Shown here one piece after another: positions 16,302-24,545 of a stretch of 40,228 bases of DNA (position 1 is its first letter; the number at the start of each line of letters is the position of its first letter). The notes below the pieces were generated by a model. The model had not been told where the DNA came from. It searched no databases and saw only the letters and a program-made list of their open reading frames with translations. The DNA is from Nitriliruptorales bacterium (GTDB lineage Bacteria; Actinomycetota; Nitriliruptoria; Nitriliruptorales; Nitriliruptoraceae). The stretch spans positions 1 through 40,228 of the forward strand of contig JAGXFT010000096.1 of the NCBI GenBank assembly GCA_024637135.1. Reading direction: 5' to 3'. The position numbers and the translations under genes were made by a program.

Positions 16302-17005
16302 CGCGCGGCCCCCTGGTGCTGGTCGTGGGTGGGCAGAAGTCGGGCAAGTCCGGGCTCGCCGCCCGGATCGCCCACGCCGCGGGACGCCCGGTGGTGGTGC
16401 TCGCGCCCGCTCGCGCCGGCGACGCCGAGATGGCCGAACGCATCGCCATCCACCGCGCCGACCGCCCCGCGGCCTGGGCCACCATCGAGGACCTCGACCT
16501 GCGGGCCGCCGTGGCGGCCGCCGATCCAAACGCCACGATCATCGTCGACGCACTGGACACCTGGCTGCTGGAGGTCATGGCGGATGCCGGCCTGTGGACC
16601 GACGACGACGTCGCCCCGTGGGGTCGAGATGGCCTGGACGCGGCCGACGCCATCGTGGCCGCGGCCGACGACCTCGCGTCGGACGCCGGCGACCGGCCAG
16701 GGACCACGGTGCTGATCGCCGGACAACCCGGACTGGGCGCGCACGCGATGGGCGCCTCGGGCCGACGCTGGGTCGACCTCCACGGTCGGGTGCTGCAGGC
16801 CGTGTCGGCACGGGCCGACCGCGCGGTCCTGGTCGTGGCCGGTCGCGTGCTCGACCTCGCGCCGCCCGATGGCCTGGTGGCCGACCTCGGGGACCTGGTG
16901 GCCGACCTGGGGGCACGGACGACAGATCGCGACCGAGGCCCCGAAGGCGGCACCGATGGCGGGGCCGGACCCGCGCCGACCGGCGATGCGTGGCCGACGC
17001 CATGA
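16298..17005 (+). CDS. cobU: bifunctional adenosylcobinamide kinase / guanylyltransferase
   Basis: About 235 residues. It starts at one of three in-frame codons (GTG 16283, ATG 16295, GTG 16298); I prefer 16298 because it gives the GTGA overlap with the cobS stop. The P-loop GGQKSGKS lies near residue 11, and 'VVLAPARAGDAEMAERIAIHRADRP' is the CobU segment that binds GTP and carries the guanylylated His. 'IIVDALDTWL' follows. The enzyme phosphorylates adenosylcobinamide and transfers GMP to it, making the substrate of CobS. The tail after about residue 205 is a Gly/Asp-rich extension without known function. Confidence 0.9.
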   Translation: MTRGPLVLVVGGQKSGKSGLAARIAHAAGRPVVVLAPARAGDAEMAERIAIHRADRPAAWATIEDLDLRAAVAAADPNATIIVDALDTWLLEVMADAGLWTDDDVAPWGRDGLDAADAIVAAADDLASDAGDRPGTTVLIAGQPGLGAHAMGASGRRWVDLHGRVLQAVSARADRAVLVVAGRVLDLAPPDGLVADLGDLVADLGARTTDRDRGPEGGTDGGAGPAPTGDAWPTP

Positions 17006-18060
17006 CCGACGACCTCGCCGACCTGGTCGCGCGTGTCCGACCGGTGGACGACGACGCCGGGCGGGACGGACTGGCCCGACACGCCGCCCTGGCGATGCCT
17101 CCCGGCGCGCTCGGCGAACTCGGACCGCTGGGCGCGCGGTTGTGCGCGATCGCGGGCACCTGCCCGCCACCGGTGCCGGCGCGACCGGCGGTCGTGGTGG
17201 CGGCGGGTGACCACGGCGTCCACGCCCAGGCCGTGACGCGCTGGCCGCAGGCGATCACGACCGCCATGGTGGCGACCGTGGCGGCCGGGCGAGCCGCCGT
17301 GTCGGTCCTGGCGGACCAGGTCGGCGCCACCGTCCGGGTGCTGGACGTGGGGGTCGCCGACGACGGCCCCTGCCCGCCCGGGGTCACCCGTCGGCGGGTG
17401 GTCGTGGGCGGCACGGCGGACCTGGCCGTCGGCCCGGCGATGACGCTGTCGCAGGCGATCGCGGCCATCCGCCACGGTGCGGCGCTCGCCGACGACCTGC
17501 TGGACGCCGGCCACGACCTCTTGGCGACGGGCGACCTCGGCATCGCCAACACCACCGCGTCCGCGTGCCTGGTCGCGGTCCTGGCCGATGCCCCGGCTGG
17601 AGACGTCGTCGGTCCGGGTGCCGCCAACGACGCCGCGACCGTCCGGCGCAAGGTGGCGGTGATCGACCGCGCGCTGGCCCGTCACGGGTCCGACCGCGAC
17701 CCGTTGGACGTGCTGGCCTCGCTGGGCGGCACCGAGCACGCGGCCCTGGTCGGGGTGCTGCTGGTCGGTTCGGCACGACGCGTGCCGGTGATTCTCGACG
17801 GGGTGGTCGCGGGGGCTGCGGCGCTGGTGGCGGTGGCGCTGGCACCCGCGGTGGCGGACCACCTGGTCGCCGGCCACCGGTCGACCGAACCGGCCGCGTC
17901 GCTGGCGCTGGCGCACCTCGGCCTGCGACCGCTGCTGGACCTGCACCTGCGGCTGGGCGAGGGCACGGGAGCGGTCCTGGCCGTCCCGATCGTGCAGGCG
18001 GCGGCCGCGGTGCTGGAACGCATGGCGACCCTCGACGAGGTGGCCGGCAGCGCGGAGTGA
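17002..18060 (+). CDS. cobT: nicotinate-nucleotide:dimethylbenzimidazole phosphoribosyltransferase
   Basis: A 352-residue protein of the usual CobT length. It makes alpha-ribazole phosphate from nicotinate mononucleotide and 5,6-dimethylbenzimidazole. Recognisable parts are 'VVVAAGDHGVHAQAVTRWP', 'TGDLGIANTTASA', 'VILDGVVAGAAALVA' and 'LRLGEGTGAVLA', where the Glu of EGTGA is the catalytic base. Start ATG at 17002 overlaps the cobU stop (ATGA). Together with cobS and cobU it completes nucleotide-loop assembly, so the cell can at least finish or salvage cobinamide; corrin-ring genes are not in the window. Confidence 0.93.
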   Translation: MTDDLADLVARVRPVDDDAGRDGLARHAALAMPPGALGELGPLGARLCAIAGTCPPPVPARPAVVVAAGDHGVHAQAVTRWPQAITTAMVATVAAGRAAVSVLADQVGATVRVLDVGVADDGPCPPGVTRRRVVVGGTADLAVGPAMTLSQAIAAIRHGAALADDLLDAGHDLLATGDLGIANTTASACLVAVLADAPAGDVVGPGAANDAATVRRKVAVIDRALARHGSDRDPLDVLASLGGTEHAALVGVLLVGSARRVPVILDGVVAGAAALVAVALAPAVADHLVAGHRSTEPAASLALAHLGLRPLLDLHLRLGEGTGAVLAVPIVQAAAAVLERMATLDEVAGSAE

Positions 18061-18110
18061 TCGGGCATCGGCCAGCTCGGACCCACGCACATCCGAGGAA
18101 AATGGCGAAA

Positions 18111-18134
18111 CGGCCGGCACTGGAGTGCCGACCG
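18111..18134 (+). terminator. hairpin after cobT
   Basis: CGGCCGGCAC, loop TGGA, GTGCCGACCG: 9 of 10 positions pair. It lies 50 bases after the cobT stop. No T-run follows. Confidence 0.45.
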
Positions 18135-18469
18135 TGTCGCGTTCGAACGCCGCAGCGGCTCCCCCCGGTGCCGGTGCTGACAGTCACGTCCGTGTGGTGC
18201 GGGTTCCCCGGGTGAAACTCCCCCGTGGTGCGGTCCCCCTGACTGCCTGGGACGACCATAGGCCACGACCCGGCGCCATCCACGGGGTCGCGGTCCCGGA
18301 TTGCCTGGGACTCAGGACCCAGACCGGCCCGGCCCCCGATCCCACCGGGTCATGCCCGGTCATGCCCACCCTCCCAGGCCCGGTCGGTCCGTGTCGACGA
18401 CCGCGGCCGCTGGCCACGGACGCCTGCGCGTAGGCACACTGGGCGCCCCGCACCACGAGGACCCCGTCG
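18135..18469. other. 335-bp stretch without a gene, containing short direct repeats
   Basis: No open frame here has protein-like composition. GA(C/T)TGCCTGGGAC occurs at 18241 and 18299 (58 bases apart), and GGTCATGCCC is repeated in tandem at 18347-18366. The leader of the following membrane-protein gene must lie here. Confidence 0.6.
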
Positions 18470-19117
18470 ATGGACGTCGCCACCCCGGACCCGGCGCGAT
18501 CACCGCGCCATGGCCGTCCTCACGGTGTGCGCGTCGACCGCGCATGGAATGTCGCCCTGCTCGCCGCCACCGCCACCGCGGTGGCCGGGCTGCTGGTCCT
18601 GGGTGCCCGGTCCGGCCGCCCGAACTGGCCCGTCTACCTCGTGGTCGTGGCCGTCGGCGCAATCGTCGCGGTGGTCGTCCACGCGCGCCACCCGTTGTCC
18701 CGGGCGACCCGCATCGGGCTCGCGCTGTTCGCGGTCGGCCACGTCGCGGGCGGCATGGTCCCGGTCGGGACGGGCGTGCTCTACGGGGTGTGGATCCTCG
18801 AACCGATCGTGCGCTACGACAACGTCCAGCACGCATGGGGCTTCGGGATCGTGGGCCGAGCCGCCTGGGAGGTCCTGCGCGGCCGCCTCGCGCCGGCCCG
18901 GGACGATCCCGGCATCGTCGCATGGGTCGTCGTCCTGGCCGCCACCGCCGCCGGGTCGGTCAACGAGATCATCGAGTGGGTCATGACCCTCACGATCCCC
19001 GGCACGGATGTCGGCGGGTACGACAACACCGCCCGGGACCTGGTCGCCAACGTGGTCGGCGGTGTCCTGGTCGGCTGGTGGACGGCCCGGTCGGTCCGAC
19101 GGTCGACCGGCGGGTGA
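18470..19117 (+). CDS. DUF2238 (YjdF)-like membrane protein
   Basis: A 215-residue protein with about five membrane helices. The segment 'RYDNVQHAWGFGIVGRAAWEVL' and the later 'VNEIIEWVMTLTIPGTDVGGYDNTARDLVANVVGG' match the pattern of the DUF2238/YjdF family, where 'YDn..H', 'E..EW' and 'D..aN..G' are conserved and face the membrane. The ATG at 18470 is preceded by GAGG 8 bases upstream. It stands alone and converges with ispF. Function unknown in the family. Confidence 0.65.
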   Translation: MDVATPDPARSPRHGRPHGVRVDRAWNVALLAATATAVAGLLVLGARSGRPNWPVYLVVVAVGAIVAVVVHARHPLSRATRIGLALFAVGHVAGGMVPVGTGVLYGVWILEPIVRYDNVQHAWGFGIVGRAAWEVLRGRLAPARDDPGIVAWVVVLAATAAGSVNEIIEWVMTLTIPGTDVGGYDNTARDLVANVVGGVLVGWWTARSVRRSTGG

Positions 19118-19152
19118 TCACCACGCCCGGCCGGCGGCCGAGCCGTCGGAGG

Positions 19153-19635
19153 TCAGGTCGCGGCGACCAGCACCGTGGCCCAGCAGGCGATCCCCTCGAC
19201 GCGGCCGATGCTGCCGAGGCGGTCGGTCGTCGTTGCCTTGATCGACACGGCCGACTCCGCGACGCCCACCGTGGCGGCCACGGCGGTCCGCATCGCCGGG
19301 AGGTGGCGCCCGAGTCGGGGCTGCTGGGCGATCACCGTGCAGTCGAGGTTGCCGACCGCGAACCCGTGGTCGGCCACGACCGCGACGGCCCGGGCGAGCA
19401 GGACCATCGAGTCGGCCCCCCGCAGGTCGGGTGTGTCCACCCCGAAGAAGGACCCCAGGTCGCCCAGCGCGAGCGCGCCCAGCAACGCATCGGTGATCGC
19501 ATGGGCCACGACGTCGGCGTCGGAGTGTCCGTCCAGGCCGGCCGTCCCGGACACCTCGACCCCCGCCAACAGGAGCGGGCGCGGGTCGGGCGCGAACGGG
19601 TGCACGTCGATCCCGCTGCCGATGCGCACGGTCAT
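19153..19635 (-). CDS. ispF: 2-C-methyl-D-erythritol 2,4-cyclodiphosphate synthase
   Basis: A 160-residue protein of exact family length. It cyclises CDP-methylerythritol phosphate in the MEP isoprenoid pathway. The metal ligands are Asp10 and His12 in 'GIDVHPF' and His45 in 'DVVAHAITDALLGAL'. 'GHSDAD' and the C-terminal 'IKATTTDRLGSIGRVEGI' form the substrate site. Its ATG overlaps the ispD stop (ATGA), giving the ispD-ispF pair that is fused into one protein in some bacteria but separate here. Confidence 0.96.
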   Translation of the reverse strand: MTVRIGSGIDVHPFAPDPRPLLLAGVEVSGTAGLDGHSDADVVAHAITDALLGALALGDLGSFFGVDTPDLRGADSMVLLARAVAVVADHGFAVGNLDCTVIAQQPRLGRHLPAMRTAVAATVGVAESAVSIKATTTDRLGSIGRVEGIACWATVLVAAT

Positions 19636-20369
19636 GTCGAGTCCCCCGAGTCGAGACTGGCCCCCGCGGCCGCCATCGCCGCGACCAGCAACAGGTCGGC
19701 CGGCCGGGTCACCTTCATCCCGAGCACCGAACCGGTGGTGGCGACCACCCGCCCGTCCAGCAGGCCCTCGTCGACGAGGCGTTCGACCAGTGCGAGGTCG
19801 TCGGTCGGCGCGTGGTCGTGGGCTCGGGCCCAGTCATGACCGGCCACCAGGGCCGCACGACGGAACACCTGCGGTGTCTGGATGGCCACCAGGTCGTCGC
19901 GGTCCAGCGTCGACACGATCCGGTGGTCGCCGTCGACGCGCTTGAGCGTGTCGGCCACCGCCACCGCGGGCGCGGCCGCCACCACCTCGCCGTGCACGGC
20001 GGCGACCGCGTCCGCGATGACGGCGACCGGGACCAGCGGCCGAGCGGCGTCGTGCACGGCCACCACGTCGGCCTCGTCGGACAGGGCCGCCAACCCGGCC
20101 GCGACCGAGGCCGTCCTGCTGGCACCACCCGTCACGACCGTCACGTCCGGCCCGACGACGGCCCGGGCCCGATCCTCCCACCCCTCGGGCACCACGACCA
20201 CCACCGGATCCACGTCGGCCGCGCGCAGTCCCGCGACCGCATGGCACACCAGCGGCGCCCCGGCCACGTCCACGAACGCCTTGGGCACCGAGGACCCCAG
20301 GCGATCGCCCGAGCCCGCCGCCACCACGATCCCTGCCGCCACCGGCACTCCGTCACTCGACCATGCCAT
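19632..20369 (-). CDS. ispD: 2-C-methyl-D-erythritol 4-phosphate cytidylyltransferase
   Basis: A 245-residue protein that makes CDP-methylerythritol from CTP. The glycine-rich CTP loop 'VVAAGSGDRLGSSVPKAF' carries the catalytic Arg and Lys. 'VVAVHDAARPLV' and 'IQTPQVFRRAAL' are also family motifs. The ATG at 20369 is 35 bp after maf. A later GTG (VPVAAGI) would also leave the fold whole, so the start is uncertain by eight residues. Confidence 0.95.
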   Translation of the reverse strand: MAWSSDGVPVAAGIVVAAGSGDRLGSSVPKAFVDVAGAPLVCHAVAGLRAADVDPVVVVVPEGWEDRARAVVGPDVTVVTGGASRTASVAAGLAALSDEADVVAVHDAARPLVPVAVIADAVAAVHGEVVAAAPAVAVADTLKRVDGDHRIVSTLDRDDLVAIQTPQVFRRAALVAGHDWARAHDHAPTDDLALVERLVDEGLLDGRVVATTGSVLGMKVTRPADLLLVAAMAAAGASLDSGDST

Positions 20370-20404
20370 GGTGGCACATGGTGGCCCGGCCGGCCGACTG
20401 CTGC

Positions 20405-21121
20405 TCAGAGCGCCAACGGATCGACGCCGACCGAGCGGAGCAGGGTCACCGTCGGCCCCAGCGGCAGGCCGATCACGGTGGTGTCCAGGCCCTGCATGGT
20501 GGTGACGAACGCGCCGGCCAGGCCCTGCAGGGCGTAGGCGCCGGCCTTGCCCTGCCACTCCCCCGAGGCGAGGTAGGCGTCCAGTTCGCGTTGGCCGAAC
20601 TCGCGGAACGACACCATGGTGATGGACACGTCGGACCGGGTGTCTGACGGTTGGGTGGTCCCACCGCGGGCCACGGCCACACCCGAGATCGCCTGGTGGC
20701 CCCGACCCGACAGGCTCCGCAGCATCACCGCGGCCTCGGCCGCGTCGGCCGGTTTGCCCAGGATGCGACCGTCCTGGGCGACGACCGTGTCACCGGCGAC
20801 CACGACGTCGTCGGGTGGACGTCGGGCCGCGACCGCCATGGCCTTGGCCACGGCCAGGCGACGGACCAGCATCGCCGGGGCCTCCATCGGCCCGGGGGTC
20901 TCGTCGACGTCGGCCGGGACGACGACCGGTTCCAAGCCCAGCCGGCGCAGCAGGGCGCGGCGACGCGGTGACGACGACGCCAGCACCACCCGTCCGGACC
21001 CGTCGGGACCGATCTGCGTGGCTGCCGGCGCGGTCGCAGCCTCGGGTGCCCCGTCGGTCGCACTGTTCGGGACGGAGCCGGACGTGGCGCCCAGGTCCGG
21101 GGCAGGGGGGACGTCAGCCAC
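20405..21121 (-). CDS. maf: Maf-family nucleotide pyrophosphatase
   Basis: A 238-residue protein. After an extra N-terminal segment of about 45 residues (Pro/Ala/Thr-rich) comes the Maf core: 'VVLASSSPRRRALLRRLGLEPVVVPADVDE', 'VVAGDTVVAQDGRILGKPAD', 'SITMVSFREF' and 'YALQGLAGAFV'. Maf proteins hydrolyse non-canonical or modified nucleoside triphosphates (dTTP, UTP, m5UTP, depending on subgroup) to monophosphates. The GTG at 21121 is preceded by GGAGGTGG. It overlaps the dusB end by 8 bp. Confidence 0.92.
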   Translation of the reverse strand: MADVPPAPDLGATSGSVPNSATDGAPEAATAPAATQIGPDGSGRVVLASSSPRRRALLRRLGLEPVVVPADVDETPGPMEAPAMLVRRLAVAKAMAVAARRPPDDVVVAGDTVVAQDGRILGKPADAAEAAVMLRSLSGRGHQAISGVAVARGGTTQPSDTRSDVSITMVSFREFGQRELDAYLASGEWQGKAGAYALQGLAGAFVTTMQGLDTTVIGLPLGPTVTLLRSVGVDPLAL

Positions 21122-22292
21122 CCGACACCACCTCCGAGGCCCCCGCGGTCGGGATGGCGCCGGCCAGTTCGTCGCGATCCTGCAGCCAGCCGTGTGGCAG
21201 GACCACCTTGCGCGCAGTCGTGGTGTGCCCACGGGTGGCGCGCCGGACCTCCTCGGGGAACGGCAGGTCGTGGTCGAGCCCGCCCAGCAACTGGTCGAAC
21301 TCGTGGACGGACCCCACCTGGTTGAGCCGCCGCCGGACCTCGCCACCGATCGGGAACCCCTGCAGGTACCACCCGGTGTGCTTGCGGATCTCCCGCACCG
21401 CGACCTCCTCGCCGACCAGTTCGACCAGCCCGCGCAGGTGCTCGGCGAGCATCGCGGTGACCTCGCCCAGCGTGGGCGGTGTCGGGATCGGCTCACCCCG
21501 GAACGCGGCCTCCAGGTCGCGGAACAGCCACGGCCGGCCCAGGCAGCCACGGCCGATGACGACCCCGGCGCAGCCGGTCCGTTCGACCATGGCGACCGCG
21601 TCGGAGGCCTCCCAGATGTCGCCGTTGCCGAGGACCGGGATGTCCACCGCCTCGACCAGGGCGGCGATCGCGTCCCAGTCGGCGTGGCCGCCGTAGCGCT
21701 GGGCGGCGGTGCGACCGTGCAACGCGATGGCGGCGACCCCAAGGTCCTGTGCGATGCGGGCGGCCTCGAGGTCGGTGCGGTGGTCGGCGTCGATGCCCAT
21801 GCGCGTCTTGACCGTGACCGGGACGTCGCCGGCGGCCCCCACCGCGGCCTCGACGATCGCGGCGTAGCGGCCGAGGTGCCACGGCAGTGCGGCCCCGCCC
21901 CCGTGGCGTGTGACCTTGGGTGCCGGGCACCCGAAGTTGAGGTCGATGTGGTCCACCCGACCGCCCCAGCCGGCGTCGGTGCCGTCGGTGCCGCCGACCA
22001 GCAACTCGACGGCGTCACGGATCTCCAACGGCTCGACCCCGTACAACTGGATCGACCGGGGCGACTCCTCGGGACCGAACGCCGCCTTGAAGGCCGCGCG
22101 ACGGTCACCCTCGACCAGTCCCCGGGCGCCCACCATCTCGCTGACGAAGAGGCCACCACCGAAGCGTCGGCACAACCGCCGGTAGGCGATGGTGGTGACC
22201 CCCGCCATCGGCGCCAGCACCACCGGCGGATCGACGACCAGCGACTCACCAACCGGCGGCCGGAGGTGCAGCGGACTCAACAACGTCGTCAC
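21114..22292 (-). CDS. dusB: tRNA-dihydrouridine synthase, DusB family
   Basis: A 392-residue flavin enzyme that reduces uridines in the D-loop of tRNA. 'VVLAPMAGVTTIAYRRLCRRFG' starts the FMN-binding TIM barrel. 'HIDLNFGCPAPKVTRHGGGAAL' holds the conserved Cys, 'VKTRMGID', 'IALHGRTAAQRYGG' and 'VLGNGDIW' follow, and 'GVVIGRGCLGRPWLF' closes the phosphate site. The GTG at 22292 is preceded by GAGGG. With maf it separates carD from ispD. Confidence 0.93.
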   Translation of the reverse strand: MTTLLSPLHLRPPVGESLVVDPPVVLAPMAGVTTIAYRRLCRRFGGGLFVSEMVGARGLVEGDRRAAFKAAFGPEESPRSIQLYGVEPLEIRDAVELLVGGTDGTDAGWGGRVDHIDLNFGCPAPKVTRHGGGAALPWHLGRYAAIVEAAVGAAGDVPVTVKTRMGIDADHRTDLEAARIAQDLGVAAIALHGRTAAQRYGGHADWDAIAALVEAVDIPVLGNGDIWEASDAVAMVERTGCAGVVIGRGCLGRPWLFRDLEAAFRGEPIPTPPTLGEVTAMLAEHLRGLVELVGEEVAVREIRKHTGWYLQGFPIGGEVRRRLNQVGSVHEFDQLLGGLDHDLPFPEEVRRATRGHTTTARKVVLPHGWLQDRDELAGAIPTAGASEVVSGG

Positions 22293-22324
22293 GGGTTCCC
22301 TCAGGTGCTTTGGTCGACGAGGCG

Positions 22325-22375
22325 TGAGAACGAGCGCCAGCGAGTTCTCAAACCTGCCCGAGGAACGAGGGCAGG
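22325..22375 (-). terminator. double hairpin downstream of carD, first arm shared with 6335-6381
   Basis: TGAGAAC (22325-22331) pairs with GTTCTCA (22344-22350), and CCTGCCC (22353-22359) with GGGCAGG (22369-22375). They fill the gap between the carD stop (22381) and the dusB start (22292), so they may reduce read-through into dusB. The first has the same core sequence as the hairpin at 6335-6381. Confidence 0.5.
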
Positions 22376-22380
22376 CGAGA

Positions 22381-22884
22381 TCAGGCCTCGGCCAGCCCGT
22401 GCGCGTCGGCCAGCACCGTGTTGATCTGTTCCTCGGCGGCCTCTTCGTCGGTCTTCAGCGCGACCGAGAGTTCCGACAGCAGGATCTGCTTGGCCTTGGC
22501 CAGCATCCGGCGCTCCCCGGCCGACAGGCCCTTGCCGAACTCGCGGGTCGCGAGGTTGCGGACCACCTCGGCGACCTTGAAGACGTCACCGGAACGCAAC
22601 TTCTCCTGGTTGGCCTTGAATCGACGCGACCAGTTCTTGGCGGCCTTCCCCTCGGGCGACTCGAGGATCGCGAAGACCTCCTTGACCTGGGCGTCGCTGA
22701 CGACCTCACGGATCCCGACGCTGTCACAGGAATCGGTCGGCACCATGAGCGTGAGGTCGCCGTAGGTCATGCGAAGCACCAGGTAGTCCCTGGTCTCGCC
22801 CTTGAGTTCGCGCTGTTCGAGGGACTCGACGACCGCCGCACCGTGGTGGGGGTAGACGACGGTGTCACCGACGCTGTAGGCCAT
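22381..22884 (-). CDS. carD: CarD-family transcription regulator (RNA polymerase-binding)
   Basis: A 167-residue protein of mycobacterial CarD length. The N-terminal RNA-polymerase-interacting Tudor-like domain reads MAYSVGDTVVYPHHGAAVVE. The C-terminal helical DNA-binding domain includes 'AKNWSRRFKANQEKLRSGDVFKVAEVVRNLATRE', with the Trp (in NWSRR) that wedges into the promoter bubble. CarD stabilises open complexes at rRNA and many housekeeping promoters. AGGAG precedes the ATG. A promoter-like pair lies about 200 bp upstream. Confidence 0.96.
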   Translation of the reverse strand: MAYSVGDTVVYPHHGAAVVESLEQRELKGETRDYLVLRMTYGDLTLMVPTDSCDSVGIREVVSDAQVKEVFAILESPEGKAAKNWSRRFKANQEKLRSGDVFKVAEVVRNLATREFGKGLSAGERRMLAKAKQILLSELSVALKTDEEAAEEQINTVLADAHGLAEA

Positions 22885-23080
22885 GCAGGCAACTCCTGAT
22901 GAGGTGGTCTGGGATTCGATCGGGGACCGAGCGGGTGCAGCCGGGAGGACGGGCCGTCGCGGACAGGAGTCCATGCATCCCGCGCACGGCAACTGCCGGC
23001 TGGACCGGGAAGGACGTCGACACCGAGAGGCTCCTCGCCACGGACGCGCTGGTACCCACAGGGCGGGTGAATGCTCGCCG

Positions 23081-23109
23081 AAGGTACCCCACATCCCGTC
23101 ACCCCTCAA
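23081..23109 (-). promoter_or_regulatory. likely carD promoter
   Basis: Read leftward: TTGAGG (23109-23104), a 17-base spacer and TACCTT (23086-23081). This is a usual sigma-70-type spacing for actinobacteria. It would give carD a leader of roughly 190 bases. Confidence 0.45.
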
Positions 23110-23142
23110 TGGCCACGTCGAACCGCGTGGACACCATGCCGC

Positions 23143-23166
23143 CGACGGGGGCCGCCGACCCCGTCG
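23143..23166 (-). terminator. hairpin downstream of disA
   Basis: CGACGGGG (23143-23150) pairs with CCCCGTCG (23159-23166) around an 8-base loop, about 43 bases past the disA stop and ahead of the carD promoter. No T-run. Confidence 0.4.
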
Positions 23167-23208
23167 CGACGACCCGGTCGACCGGTCGTGCGGGACGGGC
23201 AGGTTCGT

Positions 23209-24276
23209 TCAGGAGCCGTACGAGCTGACCATCGTCGCCTCGGCGCGTCGACGCAGGGCGTCGCGGATGCGGCGGGCTCGGGTCTCGCCGACGCCCTCCA
23301 CCGCCACCAGTTCCTCGACCGACGCATCGATGATGGGGCCGAGGCTGCCGAAGGTGGAGACCAGTCGGGAGATGATGTGGCTGGGCAGGCGGGGGACCTG
23401 GGACAACAACCGGTACCCGCGGGGCTGGACCGGCCGGTCGATGTACTCGACGTCGTAGGCCAGCGCGGCCGCCACGTTGTCGGGCGCCAGCAGTTCGTCG
23501 GTGGTGTAGCCGTCGAGCATGTCGCCGACCCCTTCCAGCGACCGCCGACGGTCGCCGAGGTAGTCCTGCACGATCAACAGGCGCTCGTCCTCCACCGACG
23601 ACATCAACTCGTCGAGCTGGAGCTTGATCAGCCGACCCTCGGTGCCCAGTTCCACGATCTGGTACTTGATCTCGTTGGCGATGCGGCGGACCATCTCGGA
23701 CCGCTGCAGGGCCAGGATGACGTCGCGCAGGACGACCGCGTCCTCGACCTCGCGGGACGACAGGTTCGCGGTGACCTCGTCCAGCCGGGCGCGGTAGCGC
23801 TCCAACGTCGACAGGGCCTGGTTGGCGCGGAACAACAGGTTGGAGACCGGCTCGATGACCCGGCGACGCTGTCCCCAGTACAGCGTGACCCGGCTCATGG
23901 ACTCCGACACCGACAGCACGGGGACGTTGGCCTGTTTGGCGGCGCGTTCCGCGGACCGGTGGCGGGTGCCGGTCTCGCTGGTCGAGATCGAGGCCTCGGG
24001 GACCAGGTGGACGTTGGCGCGCACGATGCGGGCGCCGTCGTCGGTCAGGATCAGGGCGCCGTCCATCTTGGCGAGCTCGGCGATCCGCTGCTCCGAGGCC
24101 GGCGTGTCGATCACGAACCCACCGGAGACCATCTTCTCGATGCCCTCGTTGTGGCCCAGCACGATCAGGGCGCCACGGCCGGCACCGATCACGCGTTCGA
24201 TGCCGTCACGAATGACGGTGCCGGGAGCCAGCCGAGCCAGGATCTGGCTCAACTGCTCGTCGTGTACTTCCTCCAC
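23209..24276 (-). CDS. disA: DNA integrity scanning protein / diadenylate cyclase
   Basis: A 355-residue protein of family length. It makes cyclic di-AMP from two ATP and scans DNA for branched structures. The DAC domain shows DGA at 72-74 and RHR at 105-107 (ETGTRHRSAERAA), both needed for catalysis. A helical linker follows, then a C-terminal helix-hairpin-helix ('VEGVGETRARRIRDALRRRAE') for DNA binding. The GTG at 24276 is preceded by GGAGAGGAG. radA, often next to disA, is absent; the upstream gene instead has only a RadA-like zinc finger on a helicase. Confidence 0.95.
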   Translation of the reverse strand: MEEVHDEQLSQILARLAPGTVIRDGIERVIGAGRGALIVLGHNEGIEKMVSGGFVIDTPASEQRIAELAKMDGALILTDDGARIVRANVHLVPEASISTSETGTRHRSAERAAKQANVPVLSVSESMSRVTLYWGQRRRVIEPVSNLLFRANQALSTLERYRARLDEVTANLSSREVEDAVVLRDVILALQRSEMVRRIANEIKYQIVELGTEGRLIKLQLDELMSSVEDERLLIVQDYLGDRRRSLEGVGDMLDGYTTDELLAPDNVAAALAYDVEYIDRPVQPRGYRLLSQVPRLPSHIISRLVSTFGSLGPIIDASVEELVAVEGVGETRARRIRDALRRRAEATMVSSYGS

Positions 24277-24545
24277 GCGCGGCTCCTCTCCCCGACCGAC
24301 CGGCGCCTCGTGTCCCGGGACGACACCGTGCGCGGTCGAACCTCGACCAGCGGGTGCAGGGTCGCGCGGCGCGCGCGCACGGCCCATCATAACCACCGCT
24401 GGGGGGATCCCCGACGGCTGCGCGGACGCCTGCTCGTCGGCTCCCGGGGTCCGTCGAGCGCCATCGGCCACGGAGGGATCGAGCGGGCCGAGCCCGATCG
24501 GCGGACCGGTCCGGCCCCGGTCCTCCGGTGGCGGGCCGGACGCGT
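24277..24545 (-). promoter_or_regulatory. 269-bp space upstream of disA with a -10-like TATGAT
   Basis: Read leftward, TATGAT lies at 24391-24386 in an otherwise very GC-rich stretch, about 110 bases before the disA start. The expected -35 position (TCGGGG) is poor. It probably serves disA. Nothing else is recognisable in this gap. Confidence 0.35.

Noticed and set aside
18195-18260. Cobalamin-riboswitch-like words (GGTGAAACTCC, GCGGTCCCCCTGACTG, GCCTGGGACGACC)
   Set aside because: The order is roughly right, but the spacing between the core and the B12-box-like part is far too short and the flanking stems do not pair; the following gene is not a known B12 target.
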